The notes: generated by a model not told the origin, from the letters alone. Counted from the first letter of the stretch, positions 23,822 through 32,939 are shown. The stretch is 64,000 bases of DNA from Micromonospora terminaliae (GCF_009671205.1 NZ_CP045309.1:3596001-3660000); one strand, 5' to 3'. Program-made: numbers and translations.

Positions 23822-26331
23822 GACTCCTCCCCGTCGGCGGCGAAGGGCACGACCAGGGCGGTGCGGTGCTCGTGCCGGTCGACGAGCAGCGCCCGGCCGT
23901 CGCGCGGGGCGTAGCCGAGGTCGTGCACGCCCAGGTGCAGCCCGAGGTCGGCGGCGGGCACGTTGAGCGCCACGAGGCAGGCCACGTCGTCGCGGTTCTG
24001 GCTGCCGCCGAGGTCCTCGGCGAGCCGGCGCAGCCCGCGCCACCAGCCGAGCAGGTGCACCCCGTGCGCGGGGCCCTGGCGCAGCACCGCCCGCAGGTCG
24101 TCGTGCCCGGACCGGAAGGTCTCCGGGTCGGTCGCGGCGAGCGCCCCGGCCGCGGCGTCCATCCCGAACACCACAAGGTAGGTCCGGCCGCTGGGAACTG
24201 CCCCAGCGGCCAGGTCGGCCAGGTGGGTGCGCAGGGCCGCGGCGTCGAGGCGGCGGACCGGGTGGCCGGCGGCGGCGAGGGTCATGGCGAGGTCGTCGGC
24301 GCGGTCGGTGGTGCCCGGCGCCAGGGGTGCGAGCAGGAAGCGGGCCGTGCCGGGGGCGTGCTGCCGGGCCAGGCTGAGGGCCGTCGACCGGAGCACGTCG
24401 ACGCCGCTCGTGGCGGTGCCCACCACGGCCAGGTGCCGGCCGGGGCTCGCGTCGAGGCGGAACCCGGCCGGGCTGCCGGCCACGTCGACGGTGCGCCCGA
24501 CGAGGGCGAGCGGCGGCTCGTCGCCGGGAGACAGGGCGAGCCAGGTCGGGTCGTCGGCGAGCCGGGGGGTCTCGTAGCCGCGGAAGACCGCGGGTGGGCG
24601 GGCACCGGCGGGCCGGGCGGCGAACAGCTCGTGGCGCAGGGCGGCGAGCTCGGCCGCGGCGGCGTGCGCGTCGGGGAAGTGGACCTCGGTGTCGGCGCCG
24701 GCCGTGCCTCCGGCGGTGTTGACCACCGCCGTGCCCACGGTCAGCGTCTTCGCGGCGTCGTTGAGCGGGTCGAGGACGCCGCCGCCACCGGGCAGCGCGA
24801 CCCGGAGCGGGAACTGGCCGAAGATCGCCTCGGCCCGGCCGTAGAGGGCCTCGATGCCGGTGGTGCTCTGGCTGGCCAGCACCAGGTGCAGGCCGTACGA
24901 GCGGCCCTTGCGGGCCAGTTCCTCGATGAGGTCGACGGCCTGCCGGGCGAGCGGGTCGTTGCCGGCGAACAGCACGTGGAACTCGTCGACCACGGTGACG
25001 ATCCGGGGCGGCCGGGCGTTCGGCGGCAGGTCGGCCAGCTTGCTGACGCCGTGCCGCTTGAGCAGGTCGGCCCGGCGGCCCAGCTCGGCGCGCAGCTCAC
25101 GCAGCACGGCCACGCCGTACTCGCGGTCGGACTCGATGCCGACCGCCCGGGCGTGCGGCAGCCAGGACGGGTCCCGGTCGGTGGGCACGAACTCGGTGAA
25201 GCTGACCCCCTCCTTGAAGTCGAGGAGGAAGAGCTGGAGTTCGGCCGGCGAGTAGCGGGCGGCCAGCCCGTAGAGCACGTCGAGCAGGAACACCGTCTTG
25301 CCGGCGCCGGTGCGACCGCCGACCAGCCAGTGCGGGGTGGCGTCGTCGAACGCCACGGTGACCGGTTCCCGGGCGCGGCCGAGCACCGTGCGCAACCCGG
25401 TGGCGGACGACTCGGCCCAGCGCCGCGCGGGCAGCAGGTCGGCGAAGCTCACCGTGGTGGCCCGCCGGACGGCCTCGCCGAGCCGCCGGGCCAGCCCCGT
25501 CACGGCGGCGTGGGACGGGTCGCCGTCGAGCAGCACCGGGGCGGCCAGGCCGCTGCCGTCGGCGCTGAACGGGCGGCCGGGCGGGTCGCCCACGAGGGCG
25601 TACCGCTCGTTGAGCCGGAGCTGCGTGGTGGCGCCCAGCGGCGGGGCCTCGCCCGGCCCGGCGGGCGGGTGGCCGGCCAGCAGCACGCAGACCGCCGCGG
25701 CCGGCCCGGCGTGGGTGAGCGCGGCCAGCCGGGCCAGCTCGCGCGGCGGCGGGGCGGACGCGGCGACGACCAGCAGCAGCTCCCGGTCCTCGGGCGCGGC
25801 CCCCAGGGCGGTCCGGGCGTGCCGTTCCGCGGCGTCGAGCAGGGCGGTCGTCTCCGCCACGGTGGTGGCGGCGGGGGCGAGCACGCCGGCGTCGAGCAGG
25901 GGGCGCAGCGGCAGGAAGGCGGCACCGAACGCGGCCGGGTCGATGCCGGCCACCCGGACCGTGCCGGCCGGCGCGGCAGCGAGGAGCCGCACCACCACGG
26001 CCCGCAGCAGCTCGCCGACCCGGGGGTCCCGGGCGTCGGCGTCGATCGCGAGGTGCGCGCCCGCACCCAGCGGCACCAGCACCGGGAACCCGCCGTCCAC
26101 GGTGGTCGCCTCGCCGAGGCGTACCGGAACGGGGTGGGTGGCGGCGCGGGCGGTGCCGGGCACGGGGGCGGCCAGCTCGCCGCCGAGCCGGGCCAGCCGG
26201 GCGACCAGCTCGGGGCTGCCGACGGGCGCCGGGCCGGCGGCCGCCAGGGCCCGCCGGGCCACCTCCCAGCGGCGCAGGGCCTGCCGGTGCAGGGCGACCG
26301 CCTGCCGGTACGCCGTCGCGAGCCTGCCCAC
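23818..26331 (-). CDS. FtsK/SpoIIIE-type ATPase
   Basis: An 837-residue cytosolic ATPase. The N-terminal 300 residues include a helical start (TAYRQAVALHRQALRRWEVARRAL) and a divergent alpha/beta domain. The FtsK/HerA core has Walker A GRTGAGKTVF (about residues 343-352), a FLLDFKEG motif, Walker B IVTVVDEFHVLF (about 438-449) and the SQSTTGIEAL sensor segment with the ASQ motif. A second, degenerate module begins about residue 633 (LAVVGTATSGVDVL, P-loop Lys lost), giving a tandem layout reminiscent of EccC-like or Rv-type translocases. GTG 26331 has GGAGG at 7 nt. No FtsK gamma or membrane domain is present; the downstream coupled membrane protein may supply the anchor. DNA or protein translocation is inferred only from family. 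Confidence 0.9.
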   Translation of the reverse strand: MGRLATAYRQAVALHRQALRRWEVARRALAAAGPAPVGSPELVARLARLGGELAAPVPGTARAATHPVPVRLGEATTVDGGFPVLVPLGAGAHLAIDADARDPRVGELLRAVVVRLLAAAPAGTVRVAGIDPAAFGAAFLPLRPLLDAGVLAPAATTVAETTALLDAAERHARTALGAAPEDRELLLVVAASAPPPRELARLAALTHAGPAAAVCVLLAGHPPAGPGEAPPLGATTQLRLNERYALVGDPPGRPFSADGSGLAAPVLLDGDPSHAAVTGLARRLGEAVRRATTVSFADLLPARRWAESSATGLRTVLGRAREPVTVAFDDATPHWLVGGRTGAGKTVFLLDVLYGLAARYSPAELQLFLLDFKEGVSFTEFVPTDRDPSWLPHARAVGIESDREYGVAVLRELRAELGRRADLLKRHGVSKLADLPPNARPPRIVTVVDEFHVLFAGNDPLARQAVDLIEELARKGRSYGLHLVLASQSTTGIEALYGRAEAIFGQFPLRVALPGGGGVLDPLNDAAKTLTVGTAVVNTAGGTAGADTEVHFPDAHAAAAELAALRHELFAARPAGARPPAVFRGYETPRLADDPTWLALSPGDEPPLALVGRTVDVAGSPAGFRLDASPGRHLAVVGTATSGVDVLRSTALSLARQHAPGTARFLLAPLAPGTTDRADDLAMTLAAAGHPVRRLDAAALRTHLADLAAGAVPSGRTYLVVFGMDAAAGALAATDPETFRSGHDDLRAVLRQGPAHGVHLLGWWRGLRRLAEDLGGSQNRDDVACLVALNVPAADLGLHLGVHDLGYAPRDGRALLVDRHEHRTALVVPFAADGEES

Positions 26332-26522
26332 CGTCCGCCCTCCGACGCCGCCGTACCGATCGAAGGGAACCCTAACGGACGCGCGGCGGCCGGGCACAGT
26401 GCGCGGCGCGCACCCGACGTTGGCCCACTGTTCATCCCGCGGTGGTCGTTCCCGCCGGACGCCGTTCCCCCGGCCGCATTTGCCTGTGCCGTGAGCAACG
26501 CTCTGAACAGGAAGGCGACGAC

Positions 26523-27944
26523 GTGACCTCCTCCCCCATCTCCCGGCGGGCCGTGCTGCACGGTGGCGCGGCCGCCGGTCTCGGCATCGTGGTGGCCGGC
26601 AGCCTGGACGCCATCGCCGGCCCGGCCGCGGCCCGGGCCGCGACCCGCACGGCGGTCGGCTACGGCGACCTCGTGCCGGACCCGGCCGGTCTGCTTGCGC
26701 TGCCTCCGGGCTTCTCCTACACCATCGTGGCCCAGGCAGGCGTGACCCTGCTGGAGTCGGGCCAGGCCACCCCGAGCGACGCGGACGGCACCGGCTGCTT
26801 CCGCTCGCCCAACGGGTCGGTGCTGGTGAACAACCACGAGATCGGCGGCAGCGAGCCGTTCCCGGTGCCGGCGCTGGCCGGCCTGACCTACGACCCGGGC
26901 GCCCGCGGCGGCACCACCACCATCGAGGTGGACGGGCGGGGCCGGCGGCTGCGCGAGTACGTCAGCGTGGCCGGCACGCACAACAACTGCGCCGGCGGCA
27001 TCACCCCGTGGGGCACCTGGCTGACCTGCGAGGAGACCGAGCAGAAGGCCGGCGGGCAGTACCTGAAGGACCACGGGTACGTGTTCGAGGTGGACCCGCA
27101 CGACCGGGCCGCCAACCAGAACCCGGTGGCGCTGAAGTTCCTCGGCCGCTACTCGCACGAGGCCGTGGCCGTGGACCCCTACACCCACGCCATCTACCTC
27201 ACCGAGGACGCGGGAGGCCCGAACGGCCTCTACTTCCGCTGGACCCCGCCGGCCGGCTTCCGGGCCGGCAAGGGTGCGCTGCGCGCGCTCGCCCAGCGGC
27301 CGGACGGTGACACCGCCGGCAGCCTCCAGGCGATGAGCTGCTTCCGGGGCAGCCAGCACGTGGCCGACCTGTCCGAGGCCACCACGCCGGGCACCCGCTA
27401 CAAGGTGCAGTGGGTGGACGTGCCGGACCGGGACGCCAAGACGGTCTCCGTGCGCAAGCAGTTCACCGACGACGAGGTGACCCGCAGCCGCAAGCTGGAG
27501 GGCGCCTGGTGGGCCGACGGTGGCGCGTACTTCGTAGCCAGCTTCGCCCGGCACGACGACGGCAGCGTCAACGAGCACGACGGCCAGGTGTGGTTCTACG
27601 ACCCGCGCACCGAGACGGTGACGCTGAAGACCATCTTCGGCGTGAACACCGACCCGGACGCCGACAACGGCAACTTCGACGGGCCGGACAACATCACCGT
27701 CTCCCCGTACGGCGGGGTGATCCTGGCCGAGGACGGCGAGGGCGTGTCGCACCTGGTCGGCGTGACCGAGCAGGGCAAGGCGTACCCGCTGGCCCGCAAC
27801 GAGCTCAACGACAGTGAGTTCACCGGCCCGACGTTCAGCGCGGACGGGAAGATCCTGTTCGCCAACATCCAGTCCCCGGGCTACGTCTTCGCGATCACCG
27901 GCCCGTGGGGCCGGCCGAGCAACGCGGACACCGACGCGTCCTGA
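26523..27944 (+). CDS. PhoX-like (DUF839) Tat-exported protein
   Basis: A 473-residue exported protein. The N-terminus carries a twin-arginine signal, SPISRRAVLHGGAAAG, ending about ARAATRTA. The mature part has the PhoX/DUF839 hallmarks NNHEIGG, TEDAGGPNGLYFRW, CAGGITPWGTWLTCEET and DGPDNITVSPYGG, as in calcium-iron alkaline phosphatases of the PhoX family. GTG start with GGAAGG at 7 nt. Activity as a phosphatase is inferred; some relatives are only about this size but not shown to be enzymes. Upstream holds one GTTCATCCCGC element but no 11-bp spaced repeats, so a PHO box is not convincing. Confidence 0.9.
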   Translation: MTSSPISRRAVLHGGAAAGLGIVVAGSLDAIAGPAAARAATRTAVGYGDLVPDPAGLLALPPGFSYTIVAQAGVTLLESGQATPSDADGTGCFRSPNGSVLVNNHEIGGSEPFPVPALAGLTYDPGARGGTTTIEVDGRGRRLREYVSVAGTHNNCAGGITPWGTWLTCEETEQKAGGQYLKDHGYVFEVDPHDRAANQNPVALKFLGRYSHEAVAVDPYTHAIYLTEDAGGPNGLYFRWTPPAGFRAGKGALRALAQRPDGDTAGSLQAMSCFRGSQHVADLSEATTPGTRYKVQWVDVPDRDAKTVSVRKQFTDDEVTRSRKLEGAWWADGGAYFVASFARHDDGSVNEHDGQVWFYDPRTETVTLKTIFGVNTDPDADNGNFDGPDNITVSPYGGVILAEDGEGVSHLVGVTEQGKAYPLARNELNDSEFTGPTFSADGKILFANIQSPGYVFAITGPWGRPSNADTDAS

Positions 27945-27955
27945 CGCCGACGGTG

Positions 27956-27989
27956 ACGGCCGGCGGCCCCTTCGGGGGTCGCCGGCCGT
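27956..27989. terminator. Bidirectional terminator with TTCG loop
   Basis: A 15-bp stem (ACGGCCGGCG-CCCC and complement, one mismatch) is closed by a TTCG tetraloop between the PhoX-like gene and the convergent TetR gene stop at 27997. Confidence 0.85.
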
Positions 27990-27996
27990 TCCGTTG

Positions 27997-28578
27997 TCAG
28001 CGAGCTGCGGCGGGGTGGCGCAGGCCGTCCAGGGCGATGGTCAGGACGCGGTCGCGCTGGGCCGGCTCGAAGAACTGGTACGCCATGATGCCGCTGACCA
28101 GCCGCACCACGTCGTCGAAGGTGGCGTCCGGCCGGGCCACCCCGGCCTCCTGCGCGCGGCGCAGCAGCGGCTCGCCCGCGGCGTAGATCTCGGTGCGGCA
28201 GCTGCGGAACACCTCGGAGTCGTGCACCAGCTCCTCGGCCAGGGCGCGCTTGGTGCCGACGTAGGCGACGAACCGGTGCAGCCAGGCGACCAGGGCGTCC
28301 CACGGGGGCAGGTCGGCGAGGTCGGCGGCGGACGCGCTGAGCGCGCGCACCTCCTCGACGTAGACCGCCTCGAACAGGTCGCGCCGCTTCGGGAAGTTCC
28401 GGTAGAGCGTGCCGATGCCGACACCCGCCCGCCGGGCGATCTCCTCCAGGGACGCGCCGGCGCCGCACTCGCCGAAGACCTCCTGGGCGGCGGCGATCAG
28501 CGCGTCGTAGTTGCGGCGGGCATCGGCCCGCTTCGGGCGCCGGGCGAAGACCTCGCCCAGCTGGTCTGCGCTGGCCAT
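27997..28578 (-). CDS. TetR family repressor of the adjacent MFS transporter
   Basis: A 193-residue TetR regulator with a clear N-terminal helix-turn-helix (DALIAAAQEVFGECGAGASLEEIARRAGVGIGTLYRNFPKRRDLFEAV) and a C-terminal ligand domain of the common TetR_C type. ATG 28578 or GTG 28590 are both possible; a GGGGAGGGGG stretch lies upstream of both. It is divergent from an MFS drug transporter, and the shared promoter region has palindromic sites that it most likely binds, so drug-induced derepression is the expected logic. Confidence 0.93.
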   Translation of the reverse strand: MASADQLGEVFARRPKRADARRNYDALIAAAQEVFGECGAGASLEEIARRAGVGIGTLYRNFPKRRDLFEAVYVEEVRALSASAADLADLPPWDALVAWLHRFVAYVGTKRALAEELVHDSEVFRSCRTEIYAAGEPLLRRAQEAGVARPDATFDDVVRLVSGIMAYQFFEPAQRDRVLTIALDGLRHPAAAR

Positions 28579-28600
28579 GACGGGCGTCACCCCCCTCCCC

Positions 28601-28673
28601 TTGCAAACGGAGGCACCCCTCCGCTACGTTAGTGGAGGCACCCCTCCGGAACTGACCGGAGCCTTGCCTCCGG
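28601..28673. promoter_or_regulatory. TetR/MFS divergent control region with palindromic operators
   Basis: For the MFS gene, -35 TTGCAA (28601-28606) and -10 TACGTT (28625-28630) are 18 nt apart, and the perfect palindrome CGGAGG-CACC-CCTCCG (28608-28623) fills the spacer. A second copy GGAGG-CACC-CCTCC lies at 28634-28647, over the start site, and a looser CCGGAG-N6-CTCCGG at 28656-28673. Binding by the adjacent TetR protein would block the promoter directly. Confidence 0.75.
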
Positions 28674-28863
28674 ATAGCTTACTCCGGCTTTCCCCGCCGA
28701 GCCCACCCACCGCGGCCGGCGAACCAGACATCGGACCCGGGAGGTCCCACCATGCCCGCAACCCGCTGAGACACCTCAGCCCGCCGAGGCCGCCACCGTT
28801 GCTGATCCGCGCGAGCGGCACCCGGAACACCTTTCCCACGTCATGCGAACGGGAGCCATTTCC

Positions 28864-30324
28864 GTGATCGACACCGTCCGGCGCGACTCGCGCCGGTTGA
28901 CCTTCCTCGTCCTCGCCGCCGGCGCCGGCTTCTTCGCGATGCTCCAGTCGCTGATCACGCCGGTGCTGCCCACCATCCAGCACGACCTGCACACCTCGCA
29001 GAACACCGTGACCTGGGTGCTGACCGCCTACCTGCTGTCCGCGTCGATCTTCACCCCGGTCCTCGGCCGGGTCGGCGACATGGTCGGCAAGGAACGGACC
29101 CTGGTCGTCTCCCTCGCCGCGCTCGCGCTGGGCTGCCTGCTGGCGGCCGTCGCGCCCAACATCGGCATGCTCATCGTCGCCCGGGTCGTCCAGGGCATCG
29201 GTGGCGCGGTCTTCCCGCTCTCCTTCGGCATCATCCGCGACGAGTTCCCCGCCGCCCGGGTGAGCTCGGCCGTCGCGGCGATCTCGGCGATCGTCGCCGC
29301 CGGGGGCGGCCTCGGCGTCGTGCTGGCCGGGCCGATCGTCGCCACCCTGGGCTACCGCTGGCTGTTCTGGATCCCGATGGTCGTCGTGGGCCTCACCGCG
29401 CTCGCGGCGCACCGGTTCGTGCCGGAGTCGCCGGTGCGTACCCCGGGCCGGATCAGCTGGGCGGCCACCCTGCTCCTCTCCGGCTGGCTGGTGGCGCTGC
29501 TGCTGCCGGTCAGCAAGGGCGCCACGTGGGGCTGGACGTCCGGCCGGGTGCTCGGCCTGCTGGCGCTCGCGGGCGTGCTCCTGGCCGGCTGGCTGGTGGC
29601 CGAGACCCGCTCGGCGAACCCGCTCATCGACATGCGGATGATGCGCCTGCCCGCGGTCTGGACGACCAACCTGGTCGCCCTGCTCTACGGCGCCTCGATG
29701 TTCTCCGTCTACGCCTTCCTGCCGCAGTTCGTGCAGATCCCCACCAGCGCCGGGTACGGCTTCGGCGCGAGCGTCACCCAGGCCGGGCTGCTCATGCTGC
29801 CCATGCTCGTCGGCATGTTCGTGGCCGGCCTCGTCGCCGGCCGGCTGGCGTCCCGGTTCAGCGCCAAGGCGCAGCTCTCCACCGGGGCCGTGTTCAACGT
29901 GCTCGCCGCGGCCATGCTGACCGTCGCGCACGACACCCGCTGGGAGATCGGCGTGGCCGGCGGCCTGGTGGGCCTCGGCATCGGGCTGGCCTTCGCCTCG
30001 ATGGCCAACCTCATCGTGGCCAGCGTGCCGGCCCGCCAGACCGGCGTGGCCACCGGCATGAACGCCAACATCCGCACCATCGGCGGCGCGATCGGCGCCG
30101 CGGTGGCCAGCAGCGTGATCACGGCCCACCCGCAGGCGAGCGGGCTGCCCCGGGAGGCCGGCTTCACCATGGGCTTCCTGCTGCTGACCGGCATCTCCCT
30201 CGCGGCCGCGCTGGCCGCCCTGGCGGTCCCGTCCGGCCGCCGGGCGGCGCGGGCGCGGCACGGCCGGCCGCCGGCGCGGAGCACCGAGCCGGAGCTGACC
30301 GGCGAACTGGTGCCGGCGCGCTGA
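28864..30324 (+). CDS. MFS drug transporter, DHA2-like
   Basis: A 486-residue major facilitator with about 14 membrane segments. Motif A is in LGRVGDMVGKERT, and the antiporter motif C near GGGLGVVLAGP. This pattern is that of DHA2 family multidrug efflux proteins. I chose GTG 28864, which has GGGAG at 8 nt, over the ATG at 28843, which has no ribosome site. The gene is divergent from a TetR repressor gene with palindromic operators between them, pointing to inducible efflux. The C-terminus is Arg/Pro-rich and cytoplasmic. Confidence 0.93.
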   Translation: MIDTVRRDSRRLTFLVLAAGAGFFAMLQSLITPVLPTIQHDLHTSQNTVTWVLTAYLLSASIFTPVLGRVGDMVGKERTLVVSLAALALGCLLAAVAPNIGMLIVARVVQGIGGAVFPLSFGIIRDEFPAARVSSAVAAISAIVAAGGGLGVVLAGPIVATLGYRWLFWIPMVVVGLTALAAHRFVPESPVRTPGRISWAATLLLSGWLVALLLPVSKGATWGWTSGRVLGLLALAGVLLAGWLVAETRSANPLIDMRMMRLPAVWTTNLVALLYGASMFSVYAFLPQFVQIPTSAGYGFGASVTQAGLLMLPMLVGMFVAGLVAGRLASRFSAKAQLSTGAVFNVLAAAMLTVAHDTRWEIGVAGGLVGLGIGLAFASMANLIVASVPARQTGVATGMNANIRTIGGAIGAAVASSVITAHPQASGLPREAGFTMGFLLLTGISLAAALAALAVPSGRRAARARHGRPPARSTEPELTGELVPAR

Positions 30325-30353
30325 GCGGGCCCGACACCATCGCGCACACCGGC

Positions 30354-30388
30354 GGCGGCCGGCGGTCCATCCCGGACCGCCGGCCGCC
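30354..30388. terminator. Bidirectional terminator between MFS and SGNH hydrolase genes
   Basis: A perfect 15-bp inverted repeat (30354-30368, 30374-30388) with a 5-nt loop lies between the convergent stop codons at 30324 and 30400. Confidence 0.85.
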
Positions 30389-30399
30389 GTCGCGCCGGG

Positions 30400-31185
30400 T
30401 CAGCCGATGGCGGCGGTCAGTGCGGCCAGGTAGCCGTACCGGTAGCCGTCGGCGTCCGGGTGGTACGCCTCGACGAGCCCGCTCACGTCGTTGATCCACG
30501 GGTCGGCGGCGCAGACGCCGTGACCGGCGAAGAACGGCCGGGCGTCGACGAAGGTGGCCCCGGCCGCCCGGGCCCGGTCGGCGATGACCGTGGCGAGCAG
30601 GTCGGCGGCGTTGTTGAGGATGGTCCGCTTGTAGGTGCTCATGGCCAGCAGGCCGCAGTAGCCGGTCTCGAACAGCCGCGGGTAGCCGAGCACCACGAGC
30701 CGGGCGTTGGGCGCCCGGTTCCGGATGGCGGCGTAGGTGTTGTCGAGCCGGCCGGGCAGGGTGGCGGTGGCGAAGGCCCGGCTGTCGTTGACGGCGCTCT
30801 CGCAGCTCGACGTGCTGCCGAAGCGGCAACTCGTGATGACGTCGGCGAAGCCGGCGTCGTTGCCGCCGATGGTGACGGTGACCAGGGTGGTGCTGGTGCT
30901 CAGCGAGTTCACCTGACTGCCGATCACGTCGGCGGTGACCGCCCCGCCGCAGGCCGGGAACCGGAAGCTGGTGACCGCGTGCGCGGCGACCCACAGCGGG
31001 GCGTACGACTTCTGGCTGCGCAGGCAGGTCGAGAGGTCGTACGGGCCGGCCCCGACGCCGGAGGAGTAGGAGTCGCCGAGGGCGACGTAGTTGACGGTGG
31101 CCGCCCGGGCGACGCCGGGGACGAGCACGGCACCGAGGACGGCCGCGAGCAGTGCGGCGAGGGCGGTGCGGACGCGACGGGACAT
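30400..31185 (-). CDS. Secreted SGNH/GDSL hydrolase
   Basis: A 261-residue exported lipase/esterase. The signal peptide (residues 1-28) ends ARA-A. Block I is ALGDSYSSG with nucleophile S39, the Gly of block II lies near FPACGGA, block III is GGND (VTVTIGGNDAGF), and block V with the catalytic Asp/His is PWINDVSGLVEAYHPDADGY. Six cysteines suggest disulfides outside the cell. It resembles the characterised Streptomyces GDSL esterases. The promoter has a GTTAC-TAGTCG-GTAAT dyad overlapping the start site, matching the one upstream of the lipase at 19.8 kb. Confidence 0.94.
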   Translation of the reverse strand: MSRRVRTALAALLAAVLGAVLVPGVARAATVNYVALGDSYSSGVGAGPYDLSTCLRSQKSYAPLWVAAHAVTSFRFPACGGAVTADVIGSQVNSLSTSTTLVTVTIGGNDAGFADVITSCRFGSTSSCESAVNDSRAFATATLPGRLDNTYAAIRNRAPNARLVVLGYPRLFETGYCGLLAMSTYKRTILNNAADLLATVIADRARAAGATFVDARPFFAGHGVCAADPWINDVSGLVEAYHPDADGYRYGYLAALTAAIG

Positions 31186-31254
31186 GACAGGACCTCCACG
31201 GGACAGGGGTGGTGGAGCCCGTTGACCGCGCGCGTGGCCTGGGGAGTCGTGCTT

Positions 31255-31297
31255 GTTACTAGTCGGTAATCCTATCGAAACATCGCCATAGATTGAA
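31255..31297 (-). promoter_or_regulatory. SGNH hydrolase promoter with GTTAC-N6-GTAAT operator
   Basis: On the minus strand -35 TTCAAT (31292-31297) and -10 TAGGAT (31269-31274) are 17 nt apart. The dyad GTTAC-N6-GTAAT (31255-31270) overlaps the -10 and the expected start, a typical repressor position. It matches the lipase dyad in nine of ten half-site bases. Confidence 0.5.
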
Positions 31298-31384
31298 TAG
31301 CTCTCGCCCGCGTTCGAGGGCAGACGCGTTCACAACCGTCGATTAGGTTGGCGGTGCGTACACCCCGATGGAGGGAGTCCACCC

Positions 31385-32926
31385 GTGCGACGCGCTCTCA
31401 CGGCGGCCATCGCCGCCCTGACCGTCACCACCGCCGGCACCGTCGTGACCGGCACCCCCGGCCAGGCCGCCGCCCTACCGGGCTGGGGCCGGCCGAAGCC
31501 CGCGGCGGCCACCCCGGCCCCGGGCAGCCCCGGCCTGGGCGACAGCTACTTCCCCGACTACGGCAACGGCGGCTACGACGTCGGCCACTACGACATCCGG
31601 CTGCGCTACGAACCGGCCACCGACCGGCTCAGCGGCACCACCACGATCCTGGCCACCGCCACCCAGGACCTGTCCCGGTTCAACCTCGACTTCCTCCTCG
31701 GCGTCGAGTCGGTCCGGGTCAACGGCTGGCCGGCCGCCTTCGCCCGGGAGGGCGTCCACGAGCTGGCCGTCACCGCGCCCCGGCCGATCCTCAAGGGACA
31801 GCAGCTCACCGTCGTCGTGAAATACGCCGGCATCCCGTCCGAGACGCTGGTCCAGGGCTACACGGGCTGGACCCGGGTCGCCGACGGCGCCCTCGCCGTC
31901 AACGAGCCCGAGTCGGCCTGGTGGTGGTTCCCGAGCAACGACCACCCGAAGGACAAGGCCACCTGGGACGTCTCGGTCTCGGTGCCGACCGGCGTCGAGG
32001 TGGTCAGCAACGGCGTGCAGCCGCGCGACCCGCTGCCCGAGGCCGGCAACCGCACCCGGTGGAGCTGGCGCAGCGTCAAGCCGGGCGCCACCTACCAGGC
32101 GTTCCTGGCCATCGGGCAGTACGACATCGTCACCGACACCGCGCCGAACGGGCAGCCGGTGATCAACGCGTACAGCACCACGCTGGGTGAGCGCGGGCCG
32201 GCCGCCCGGGCCAGCATCGAGCGCACGGCCGAGGTGGTCGACTGGGAGAGCGGCCTGTTCGGGCCGTACCCGTTCGAGGCGCAGGGCGGCGTGGCCGGTC
32301 CGATCGACGGCATCGGCTTCGCCCTGGAGACGCAGAGCCGCCCCGTCTACGGGCACAGCTTCTGGCGGCGCGGCGCCAACGTGTCGGTGGTGGTGCACGA
32401 GAACGCGCACCAGTGGTTCGGCGACTCCGTCTCGGTCGCCGACTGGCGCAACATCTGGCTGAACGAGGGCTTCGCCTCGTACGCCGAGTGGCTCTGGTCG
32501 GAGGAGCAGGGCGAGGGCACCGCCCAGGAGCTGTTCGACTTCACCTACGCCAGCTACCCGGCGGACTCGGAGTTCTGGCAGGTCCTCCCCGGTGACCCCG
32601 GTGCCGCCGGCATCTTCGACGACGCGGTCTACGACCGGGGCGCCATGGCGCTGCACCAGCTCCGGCTGGCCGTCGGCGACGAGGCGTTCTTCCGGATCCT
32701 GCCGGCCTGGACCGCCGCCCACCGCTACGGCAACGGCACCATCGCCCAGTTCCAGGCGCTCGCCGAGCGGATCTCCGGCCGGGACCTCGACGCGGTCTTC
32801 ACCACCTGGCTGTTCACCGCCGGGCGCCCCGAGGTGGCCACCACGGCCCGCGGCGCGCTCGCCGCCCCGGCGCAGCCCAAGTCGTGGGCGAAGATCCGGG
32901 AGGCCCACGAGCTGCTCACGCACTGA
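31385..32926 (+). CDS. Secreted M1 family metallopeptidase
   Basis: A 513-residue exported zinc aminopeptidase-like protein. The signal peptide (about 30 residues) ends GQAAA. The catalytic site is HENAH (about residues 338-342), with the third zinc ligand Glu in NEGFASY 18 residues on, as in the gluzincin M1 family. The exopeptidase motif is degenerate: instead of GxMEN I see GGVAGPIDGIGFALETQ. Domains run beta-sheet N-terminal domain, thermolysin-like core, short helical part; the large C-terminal domain of classical aminopeptidase N is missing, as in other short secreted actinobacterial M1 proteins. GTG start with GGAGGG at about 9 nt. Confidence 0.93.
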   Translation: MRRALTAAIAALTVTTAGTVVTGTPGQAAALPGWGRPKPAAATPAPGSPGLGDSYFPDYGNGGYDVGHYDIRLRYEPATDRLSGTTTILATATQDLSRFNLDFLLGVESVRVNGWPAAFAREGVHELAVTAPRPILKGQQLTVVVKYAGIPSETLVQGYTGWTRVADGALAVNEPESAWWWFPSNDHPKDKATWDVSVSVPTGVEVVSNGVQPRDPLPEAGNRTRWSWRSVKPGATYQAFLAIGQYDIVTDTAPNGQPVINAYSTTLGERGPAARASIERTAEVVDWESGLFGPYPFEAQGGVAGPIDGIGFALETQSRPVYGHSFWRRGANVSVVVHENAHQWFGDSVSVADWRNIWLNEGFASYAEWLWSEEQGEGTAQELFDFTYASYPADSEFWQVLPGDPGAAGIFDDAVYDRGAMALHQLRLAVGDEAFFRILPAWTAAHRYGNGTIAQFQALAERISGRDLDAVFTTWLFTAGRPEVATTARGALAAPAQPKSWAKIREAHELLTH

Positions 32927-32939
32927 GCGACGCGGGCGA

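Noticed and set aside
26425..26480. PHO box upstream of the PhoX-like gene
   Set aside because: One GTTCATCCCGC element exists but the next GTTCC elements are 18 and 16 nt apart rather than 11, so PhoP direct repeats are not present.
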